Assembly: GCA_031263835.1 (NCBI GenBank)
Contig: JAISEZ010000198.1
Location: 1 to 5,089 of the forward strand
Length of the DNA: 5,089 nucleotides
Reading direction: 5' to 3'
Source: Tannerella sp.
GTDB lineage: Bacteria > Bacteroidota > Bacteroidia > Bacteroidales > Tannerellaceae
Shown here: positions 1 to 4,643 of the stretch, one piece after another
Layout of the letters: the number at the start of each line of letters is the position of its first letter
How positions within the stretch are numbered: the first letter of the stretch is position 1
The notes under the pieces: model-generated
Told to the model about the DNA's origin: nothing
Database searches by the model: none
Seen by the model: only the letters and a program-made list of their open reading frames with translations
Translations under genes and position numbers: made by a program

Positions 1-18
1 GGCGATGATAAAAACAGT

Positions 19-43
19 GAAACGTTGAACCTTTCAGCGTTTC
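19..43 (+). terminator. Strong hairpin, probable terminator of a gene left of the window
   Basis: Bases 19-29 (GAAACGTTGAA) pair with 33-43 (TTCAGCGTTTC) in an 11-bp stem that has one G-T wobble and a 3-base loop (30-32). The downstream flank (TGCTTGTTCC) is only moderately T-rich. The upstream flank is A-rich (GATAAAAACA), so the same hairpin could also work on the minus strand. It lies before the first gene of the membrane operon, so it most likely ends transcription of an upstream gene not seen here. The pairing is seen directly; the terminator role is inferred. An alternative is a leader structure of the following operon. Confidence 0.5.
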
Positions 44-97
44 TGCTTGTTCCAATTATATATAAATCAATTATTCACCGTAAAAAAACAAATGATT

Positions 98-325
98 ATG
101 AAAGGTAATGTAGATTCCAAACTGTTGCTGGGGCTGATTATCGGAGGCGCCATAGGCGCAGCCGCAGGTTATCTGGCCGCTACGGACAAGAAGGAGCAAA
201 TCCTGAACGATTTGAACGACCTCGTTGCGAAGGCGAAAAACGCGTTCGCGTCCGCTGTCAGTACCTACCGGAAAACCGGGACGGAAACGGCAGTCGCCGA
301 TTCCGAAGCGCAATGCGAAGTTTGA
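98..325 (+). CDS. Small YtxH-like glycine-rich membrane protein
   Basis: This 75-residue protein has one predicted membrane segment at about residues 9-28, rich in glycine and alanine (LGLIIGGAIGAAAGYLAA), followed by a charged helix (about 30-58, TDKKEQILNDLNDLVAKAK) and a short acidic tail. A Gly/Ala-zipper membrane segment plus an amphipathic helix is the pattern of the YtxH family. These are small envelope proteins, often stress-linked, whose biochemical role is not established. I chose ATG 98. ATG 92 is two codons upstream in the same frame and equally possible, and both follow an A-rich stretch (TAAAAAAACAA) that acts as a typical Bacteroidota translation leader. A TTG at 47 is open in frame but unlikely. 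It is first in a three-gene operon; the next gene starts 4 bases after its stop. An AT-rich patch at 55-73 may hold its promoter, but I find no canonical TAnnTTTG there. Confidence 0.8.
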   Translation: MKGNVDSKLLLGLIIGGAIGAAAGYLAATDKKEQILNDLNDLVAKAKNAFASAVSTYRKTGTETAVADSEAQCEV

Positions 326-329
326 CGTT

Positions 330-734
330 ATGAAGAAGGATTCGGAAGTGTTTTTCCGTGAAGCGAGAGAAAACGCAGTCACTTACGTCGCGTTGAAACT
401 CGAACTGTTGAAACTGGGCGCATACGAACGGACGGGAAAAGTTTTTTCCGTTCTTTCGTATGGCCTGATTCTGTTTATACTGGCGCTATTCCTGATGCTT
501 TTTGCCTTCATTGCGCTGGCCTTTTTCCTGGGCGACTGGCTCCGTTCGCCGGGCCTCGGCTTCGCGCTCGTGGCCGTGCTCTACCTGCTGATTATCGGCG
601 GCGTCTTCCTGTTCAGGCAAAAGCTCCGGACGATGATTCTGAATACCGTCATTTCCGCCCTCACCGCTAACGAAAACAACCAAAATGAAACAGCCAGCGA
701 AGAAAACCCCGCAGGAGATGCTGTCGGCGCGTAA
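330..734 (+). CDS. Phage holin family protein (YqjE/PF07332-like), two membrane helices
   Basis: The product is 134 residues. It starts with a charged amphipathic helix (residues 1-36, KKDSEVFFREARENAVTYVA...), followed by two strongly hydrophobic segments at about 39-68 (VLSYGLILFILALFLMLFAF...) and 75-95 (GLGFALVAVLYLLIIGGVFLF), then a basic stretch (RQKLR) and a polar low-complexity tail (113-134). This matches the 'putative holin-X / holin superfamily III' family that includes E. coli YqjE. Despite the family name, chromosomal members are not shown to be phage lysis proteins, and nothing here suggests a prophage. The frame is open upstream to an ATG at 225, but ATG 330 is chosen because it lies 4 bases after the previous stop and gives the usual family length. 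Its 3' end overlaps the next gene by 50 bases. Family call fairly confident; function unknown. Confidence 0.8.
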   Translation: MKKDSEVFFREARENAVTYVALKLELLKLGAYERTGKVFSVLSYGLILFILALFLMLFAFIALAFFLGDWLRSPGLGFALVAVLYLLIIGGVFLFRQKLRTMILNTVISALTANENNQNETASEENPAGDAVGA

Positions 735-1059
735 GACCATCCTGCAGGAACAGTGCCGGATACGGGAACGGAAACTGAATGACGACGTGGCTTACTTCCG
801 CGAAAACGCCGGGAGTCTGCTGTTTTCCGGGCTGTCATGGCTGGTCGCTCCCGGTACGGGCAGGCGGACCGGCGTCACACCGGCAAAAACAGGCGCTAAG
901 CCGCCGGTTTCGTCCGCTTTCAACCTGACCGATATACTTTCGATGGCCAAAGCCTTCTGGCCTGCCGTTCGGGAAATCGTCCAGCCCCTCCTTGTCTCGT
1001 GGGTCATAAACCGGGTCGGGCAATGGCTTTTCAAGCCGAAGAAACGACCGAAGGGATGA
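685..1059 (+). CDS. Small basic protein of unknown function, third gene of the holin-like operon
   Basis: I do not recognise this 124-residue protein by sequence. The N-terminal part (residues 1-40) is a charged, probably helical stretch (ARKTILQEQCRIRERKLNDDVAYFRE). A short hydrophobic patch follows at about 44-55 (SLLFSGLSWLVA), then a Thr/Pro/Lys/Gly-rich linker (58-76) and a C-terminal amphipathic region with tryptophans (81-115, ending SWVINRVGQWLF), closed by a basic tail (KPKKRPKG). The layout of coiled N-terminus, Trp-containing amphipathic part and basic end resembles the position and style of E. coli YqjK in yqjD-yqjE-yqjK, but that is analogy, not proven homology. Start ATG 685 is preceded by an A-rich leader (AACAACCAAA) and overlaps the previous gene by 50 bases. 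ATG 718 would shorten the overlap to 17 bases; the AGGAG before it directly abuts the ATG, too close for a normal Shine-Dalgarno site. GC-rich third positions support coding. Confidence 0.7.
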   Translation: MKQPAKKTPQEMLSARKTILQEQCRIRERKLNDDVAYFRENAGSLLFSGLSWLVAPGTGRRTGVTPAKTGAKPPVSSAFNLTDILSMAKAFWPAVREIVQPLLVSWVINRVGQWLFKPKKRPKG

Positions 1060-1111
1060 ATGAGAATCAGTAATATACTTTGCGCGGCATAGCTTTATGT
1101 ATGGATATAAA

Positions 1112-1143
1112 ATTCAAAGATTCAATCATTCAAAGATTCAAGG
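1112..1143. repeat. Tandem 8-base repeat, four units (ATTCAAAG type)
   Basis: Four consecutive 8-base units read ATTCAAAG, ATTCAATC, ATTCAAAG, ATTCAAGG, so the first five to six bases are invariant. Read at a higher order, ATTCAAAGATTCAA occurs twice exactly (1112-1125 and 1128-1141) with a period of 16. The array sits 52 bases after the end of the preceding gene. On the minus strand the units read AATCTTTG, one base off the phylum's -7 element, which may be coincidence. The repeat is seen directly; no function is known to me. Confidence 0.85.
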
Positions 1144-1146
1144 GTT

Positions 1147-1168
1147 TCCGGCGGGAATGACCGCTGGA
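1147..1168. terminator. GC-rich hairpin, possible terminator of the holin-like operon
   Basis: Bases 1147-1154 (TCCGGCGG) pair with 1161-1168 (CCGCTGGA) in an 8-bp stem with one G-T wobble and a 6-base loop (GAATGA). The hairpin lies 87 bases after the last stop of the three-gene operon and is the best terminator candidate for it. No run of T follows on the + strand, so intrinsic termination would be weak. A role as a 3'-end stabilising structure or a degenerate repeat element is equally possible. Confidence 0.35.
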
Positions 1169-1212
1169 TCAATGCACAAAACCCAATTGCCGGCGAACCT
1201 GCCTGCTACCAT

Positions 1213-1242
1213 TCTACTGACTACTATCTACTAACTACTATC
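1213..1242. repeat. Tandem 14-base repeat with 7-base substructure
   Basis: TCTACTGACTACTA (1213-1226) is followed immediately by TCTACTAACTACTA (1227-1240), with one mismatch in 14, and by the first two bases of a third copy (TC, 1241-1242). Each copy divides into two related 7-base units (TCTACTR and ACTACTA). The run is depleted in G and unlike the coding sequence on both sides. The repeat is seen directly; its role is unknown. Confidence 0.8.
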
Positions 1243-1247
1243 ATGGT

Positions 1248-1305
1248 TTCCCGCAGCGTGCGGCGATCGACTGACAGTGTACAGCGGCTTCCCGCAGCGT
1301 GCGGC
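1248..1305. repeat. Two direct copies of a 17-base hairpin-forming repeat
   Basis: TTCCCGCAGCGTGCGGC occurs exactly at 1248-1264 and again at 1289-1305, 41 bases apart. Inside each copy CCGCA and TGCGG are perfect inverted arms around GCG, so each can form a 5-bp, 3-base-loop hairpin. In the second copy the flanks add an outer stem, GGCT (1286-1289) with AGCC (1306-1309), separated from the inner stem by a small internal loop. This GC-rich, palindromic, non-coding design resembles REP-type intergenic elements. No T-run follows either copy, so these are not obvious terminators. Confidence 0.8.
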
Positions 1306-1347
1306 AGCCCGATGAAGGATTTGAATTGCCCTCTCCACAAAACAATA

Positions 1348-1388
1348 TTCGCTCTGTTTACGGGAAAATCCGTACATTTGTACCTGTT
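1348..1388 (+). promoter_or_regulatory. Bacteroidota-type promoter of the DUF5686 gene with palindrome over the -7 box
   Basis: TACATTTG at 1373-1380 matches the phylum's -7 consensus TAnnTTTG exactly. TTCG at 1348-1351, 21 bases upstream, is an imperfect -33 element (consensus TTTG). Transcription would start near 1385-1388, leaving a leader of about 75 bases before ATG 1462. The -7 box is embedded in an inverted repeat, GTACA-TT-TGTAC (1372-1383), and a second one (ACGGG-AAAA-TCCGT with one G-T pair, 1360-1373) abuts it. These could be an operator, but that is inference. Confidence 0.6.
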
Positions 1389-1461
1389 TAATTCAATAGG
1401 GGAAAATTTGGACAAGAATAGCTTCGCAAGAGCGTATGCAGGACAGCCTTTTCGGGCGGTG

Positions 1462-4041
1462 ATGCCGGGGACGGTTCGTCTGCTGCTGGTTTTTCTGTTG
1501 ACGGTAACGGGCGCCGGCGGCCTGAACGCCCAGCGTGTCACGTCCGTATCGGGCGTTGTCCGGGATTCCCTCACCGGCGAAGCGCTCCCCTACGTTTCCA
1601 TCCTCTTCAAGCACTCTACCCTCGGCGCCATGAGCGACGACGACGGACGGTTCGCGCTGCAGAACGACCGCGGACTCGATACGCTCACGTGCTACTTTCT
1701 GGGCTATGACACGAAAGACGTCCTTCTCCGTTCCGGTGCGCGGAACGATTCGCTCGAAATCCTGCTGGCGCCCGTTTCGATTCAGCTGTCGGAGGTCGTT
1801 ATCCGGCCCAGCCACGAACGCTACAGCCGGCGTAACAACCCGGCCGTGGAACTGGTGAAGAACGTCATCGCACGCAAGGACAGTAACCGTATCGTCAGCC
1901 GGGACGAATACCGGGCGGAATGTTACCGGAAACTGGCCCTGTCGCTGGACAAGTTCGACGTGGACTTCGAGAGCAACAAGCTGCTGAGCAGATTCAAGTT
2001 CATCAGAAACTACCTCGACAGTTCCGAGTTCGACGGACGGCCCGTCCTGACGCTTTCCCTGCGCGAGGAACTCTCGGACGTTTACTACCGCAAAAGCCCG
2101 AAAGCCCGAAAGACGATACTTGCGGCCCGGCGCCAGACGGGAGTGGACAAGACGCTGGACGAATACGGCACCCTCTCGGCCAATCTGGACGAGATGCTGA
2201 AGGAAGTCGATGTGTTCGACAACGACATCACGTTCCTGCTCAACAGCTTTGTCAGCCCGCTTTCTTCCACGCTGGGCGTCGCCTATTACCACTATTTCAT
2301 CACGGACACGCTGGACGTGGGCGGAGAGCCATGCGTCGACCTGGCCTTTGTCCCCGTCAATTCCCAGAGCTACAGCTTCACCGGACATCTCTACATCACG
2401 CTGGACGGGACGTATGCCGTCAAGCGCGTCCACCTGACCGTGCCTTACCACATCAACCTGAACTACGTCAAAAACATCCGCATCGAACAGGATTTCCGGC
2501 GGATGCCGGACGGCCTCTGGGCGCCGGAGCGGGACAATACGTTCGTCGTCTTCTATTTCATCAGCGGCGGCCAGCAGCTCTACGCCCACCAGTTGAGGAG
2601 CTACGAAAACTACCGCGACGGGACAGCCGGAAGCGATTCCATATTCAGCCTGCCGGGCGAGGTGCATACCGTCGCGGGCGAACTGGCGCAGCCGGATACC
2701 TTCTGGCTCAGGCGCCGCCACCTCCCCGTCCGGGAAAAGGAGAACGCCATCGACAACCTGATGGCGCAGCTGCGCGGAGTCCCCGTCTTCAACGTGTTCA
2801 TCAAGACCGTCGAAATACTGGTTTCGGGATTTGTGCCCGTCGACGGAAATCACGACGAGAACAAAATTGACTTCGGCCCGATGAACACGACCTTCAGTTC
2901 CAACGAAGTCGAAGGCTTCCGGATACGCGTCGGCGGCTACACCACCTCCCATTTCCACCCCCGCATCTATCTGGGGGGCTACGCGGCCTACGGGATGAAC
3001 GACCGCCGCTGGAAATACCGCGCCCAGGCGACGTACAGCTTCAACGACAGGGACTATCACGAACGGGAATCGCCGGTCAACAACCTCAGCTTCACCCACG
3101 AATACGACCTCTACACGCCGGGACAGGACTTCCTTTTCACGAGCAAGGACAACATGTTTGTGGCGATGAAAGTGGGCAAGACCATCGACAAGATGACCTA
3201 CCTGCGCAAGAACCGCCTGCAGTATGAAAAGGAATGGCCGAACGCGCTGACATTCAAAACCTGGCTGCAACAGCAGGACAACGAAGCCACGGGCGCCCTG
3301 CGCTACATTCTCAAGAGCGCCCCGTATCAGTATTCCCGTATCCGTCACATGCAGACGGCGGAAGGGGGCGTGCAGCTGCGTTATGCCCCGGGCGAGCGGG
3401 CGTTCAACAGTCGCACGGGCAAAACTTCCCTCTTCAACCTGTCAAGAAATGCACCGGTCTTCCTGCTCTCCCACCAGACGGGTTTCCGCGTCCCGGGCGT
3501 CGGAGACTACCGCTACAACCGCACGGAAGCCAGCGCCTCGAAGCGCATCTGGCTCTCCTCCTTCGGCCACATCGACGGAAGTCTCAAGGCCGGGAAAATC
3601 TGGGACAAAGCGCCATTCCCCCTGCTGATTCTGCCGAACACCAACCAGTCCATCACCATCCAGCCGGAGGCGTTTCACCTGATGAACGCGCTGGAGTTCG
3701 TGGCCGACAGCTATGTCTCGTTCGACGCCACCTACTACCTGAAAGGATGGATACTCAACCGCATCCCCCTGGTCAACCTGCTGCAGCTGCGCGAAGTTGT
3801 TTCCTTCAGCGCCGTCTGCGGCGACCTCTCCGCCCGCAACAATCCGGCGACTGCCAACCACCTCTTCCTCCTGCCCGAAGGCACGTATCCGCTGACCGGC
3901 AAGCCCTACATGGAATTTAGCGTCGGGCTGGAAAACATCTTCCGGATGCTGCAGGTAAACTACTACCGCCGCCTGACCCACCTCGACCATCCCGACATCA
4001 GCCGGAACGGTTTCCGCATCGCCCTGCGCTTTTCGTTCTGA
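1462..4041 (+). CDS. DUF5686 outer-membrane protein with carboxypeptidase-regulatory-like domain
   Basis: From ATG 1462 the product is 859 residues. Residues 1-24 form a signal peptide (basic MPGTVR, hydrophobic LLLVFLLTVTGAGG, end LNAQ). Residues about 27-115 are a carboxypeptidase-regulatory-like beta-sandwich (VSGVVRDSLTGEALPYVSI, then DDDGRFAL, ending in SEVVIRP), as in SusC-type and other Bacteroidota surface proteins. The rest is DUF5686: an alpha/beta region starting near RRNNPAVELVKNVIARKD, then from about residue 470 amphipathic strands with the family-like stretch YLGGYAAYGMNDRRWKY (about 503-519). It ends in IALRFSF, a terminal phenylalanine as expected for BAM-inserted barrels. 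Length fits the family; the molecular function is unknown. ATG 1243 would extend the frame by 73 codons through repeats and upstream of the promoter, so it is rejected. TTG 1408 and GTG 1459 remain possible. GC-rich third positions run throughout. The gene has its own promoter, and no clear terminator follows it. Confidence 0.9.
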   Translation: MPGTVRLLLVFLLTVTGAGGLNAQRVTSVSGVVRDSLTGEALPYVSILFKHSTLGAMSDDDGRFALQNDRGLDTLTCYFLGYDTKDVLLRSGARNDSLEILLAPVSIQLSEVVIRPSHERYSRRNNPAVELVKNVIARKDSNRIVSRDEYRAECYRKLALSLDKFDVDFESNKLLSRFKFIRNYLDSSEFDGRPVLTLSLREELSDVYYRKSPKARKTILAARRQTGVDKTLDEYGTLSANLDEMLKEVDVFDNDITFLLNSFVSPLSSTLGVAYYHYFITDTLDVGGEPCVDLAFVPVNSQSYSFTGHLYITLDGTYAVKRVHLTVPYHINLNYVKNIRIEQDFRRMPDGLWAPERDNTFVVFYFISGGQQLYAHQLRSYENYRDGTAGSDSIFSLPGEVHTVAGELAQPDTFWLRRRHLPVREKENAIDNLMAQLRGVPVFNVFIKTVEILVSGFVPVDGNHDENKIDFGPMNTTFSSNEVEGFRIRVGGYTTSHFHPRIYLGGYAAYGMNDRRWKYRAQATYSFNDRDYHERESPVNNLSFTHEYDLYTPGQDFLFTSKDNMFVAMKVGKTIDKMTYLRKNRLQYEKEWPNALTFKTWLQQQDNEATGALRYILKSAPYQYSRIRHMQTAEGGVQLRYAPGERAFNSRTGKTSLFNLSRNAPVFLLSHQTGFRVPGVGDYRYNRTEASASKRIWLSSFGHIDGSLKAGKIWDKAPFPLLILPNTNQSITIQPEAFHLMNALEFVADSYVSFDATYYLKGWILNRIPLVNLLQLREVVSFSAVCGDLSARNNPATANHLFLLPEGTYPLTGKPYMEFSVGLENIFRMLQVNYYRRLTHLDHPDISRNGFRIALRFSF

Positions 4042-4065
4042 AAGCTTCAACGGCTTCTGCCGGGG

Positions 4066-4596
4066 GTGCATTTCATCGTGCGCCAGGGCAAACGCACGAA
4101 ATTATCATCATTCCGCTTGCCTGAAAGGCAGACGGCGACGGGCCGGCGCTTCCCGCAGGTCGACGACCGGTTCGGCAACATTGACAACGCAGTCAACCTC
4201 CTCACGGAGCACCAGCCGACATGGCCGATACCGTCCGACCTGCTCACGCTGCTGACCGGCAACCGCAACTCGCTGCAGGGGCTGATCAACAAATGCCGCA
4301 CGACTTCGGCCTCGTCGGCAGACCGCGCGCAGCGCAACACGGTGCTCAAATCGACCGTCGGCGTGTGCCTGTTTCGGGTAAAGATTTGGGCCTACGGGGA
4401 ATTTGCGAACGGCACGCTGACGGCGGACGACGTACATCAACTCGGCTTCCTGCTGCCCGGCGAAACCGGCGGACACCATGACCGCACGGAAGTAACCGAC
4501 ATCACGGCGGAAGTGAAGGTGAGCGCCATCAACGCGGACTTCCAATTCGTTCGGCGAAATCATGATACGGAGAATTACCTATTAAAACTTGCATAA
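4066..4596 (+). CDS. Unrecognised protein, probably 3'-truncated
   Basis: A 176-residue frame starting at GTG 4066 has strong G/C preference at third positions for most of its length, so it is or was a gene on this strand. It begins with a basic segment (HFIVRQGKRTKLSSFRLPE), has helical middle parts (NIDNAVNLLTEH, LLTLLTGNRNSLQGLINKC), then AYGEFANGTLTADDVHQLGF and LLPGETGGHHDRTE (129-142), and a strand-like stretch (VTDITAEVKVSAINADF). There is no signal peptide or membrane segment. The style recalls uncharacterised Bacteroidales proteins that I believe continue further, but I cannot name the family. After about residue 163 (from 4552) codons become AT-rich (NHDTENYLLKLA) and the stop lies only 6 bases before the next -7 box, which suggests the true 3' end has been lost. 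The frame starts 24 bases after, and in the same frame as, the DUF5686 stop, with no A-rich leader. It may be a pseudogene. Confidence 0.55.
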   Translation: MHFIVRQGKRTKLSSFRLPERQTATGRRFPQVDDRFGNIDNAVNLLTEHQPTWPIPSDLLTLLTGNRNSLQGLINKCRTTSASSADRAQRNTVLKSTVGVCLFRVKIWAYGEFANGTLTADDVHQLGFLLPGETGGHHDRTEVTDITAEVKVSAINADFQFVRRNHDTENYLLKLA

Positions 4597-4616
4597 AAAT
4601 TCTATCTTTGCACGGT
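4582..4616 (+). promoter_or_regulatory. Bacteroidota-type promoter of the fucosidase gene
   Basis: TATCTTTG at 4603-4610 is an exact match to the -7 consensus TAnnTTTG, followed by CACGG, where transcription would start at about 4615-4617. No good TTTG is seen 19-21 bases upstream; the sequence there is the AT-rich tail of the preceding ORF (ATTAAAA). A TTG at 4589-4591 is too close to be a normal -33 element. The leader to ATG 4644 is about 28 bases and A-rich (CACCTAATTACAATACA), as usual in this phylum. Confidence 0.65.
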
Positions 4617-4643
4617 TAATATCAAACACCTAATTACAATACA

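Larger units (their letters stand above)
1060..1461. other. Gene-free, repeat-rich intergenic region
   Basis: About 400 bases lie between the holin-like operon and the DUF5686 gene, and I find no convincing gene in them. In order they hold an AT-rich start, a tandem 8-base repeat (1112-1143), a GC-rich hairpin (1147-1168), a tandem 14-base repeat (1213-1242), two copies of a 17-base hairpin-forming repeat (1248-1305), and a promoter (about 1348-1388) with the 5' leader of the DUF5686 gene. Two open frames here, 1097-1234 (45 codons) and the in-frame upstream extension of the DUF5686 gene from 1243, consist largely of these repeats and look fortuitous. Confidence 0.7.

Noticed and set aside
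713..717. AGGAG as a Shine-Dalgarno site for ATG 718
   Set aside because: It directly abuts the ATG with no spacer, and this phylum rarely uses Shine-Dalgarno pairing. The A-rich leader before ATG 685 fits better.
330..734. Prophage lysis gene (holin)
   Set aside because: The family name suggests it, but there is no endolysin, tail or integrase gene nearby, and the protein has the usual chromosomal YqjE-type architecture and operon.
1071..1082. Possible promoter-like ATACTTTG after the membrane operon
   Set aside because: It misses both bases of the TA in TAnnTTTG, and no gene or RNA that it would serve can be recognised downstream.
1097..1234. 45-codon frame starting ATG 1097 in the intergenic region
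   Set aside because: It is made mostly of the tandem 8-base repeat, the hairpin and the 14-base repeat, ends in that repeat, and shows no coding bias.
1213..1305. CRISPR-like array from the clustered repeats
   Set aside because: The repeats are three different short types with only two to four copies and no regular spacers, and no cas gene is present.
1920..2870. 316-codon + strand frame inside the DUF5686 gene
   Set aside because: Out-of-frame shadow rich in R, P, Q, A and G, lying wholly inside a well-supported gene, with no domain features.
1393..3348. 651-codon open frame on the minus strand opposite the DUF5686 gene
   Set aside because: The + strand gene has a signal peptide, recognisable domains and biased third positions. 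The antisense translation is rich in V, R, E, D and Q without domain features, as expected for a GC-rich shadow frame.
3234..3920. 228-codon + strand frame inside the DUF5686 gene
   Set aside because: Same reasoning: Arg/Pro/Gln-rich shadow in another frame of a supported gene.
4108..4563. 151-codon minus-strand frame opposite the unknown ORF
   Set aside because: Third-position G/C bias is strong in the + frame, so the minus frame is taken as a shadow.
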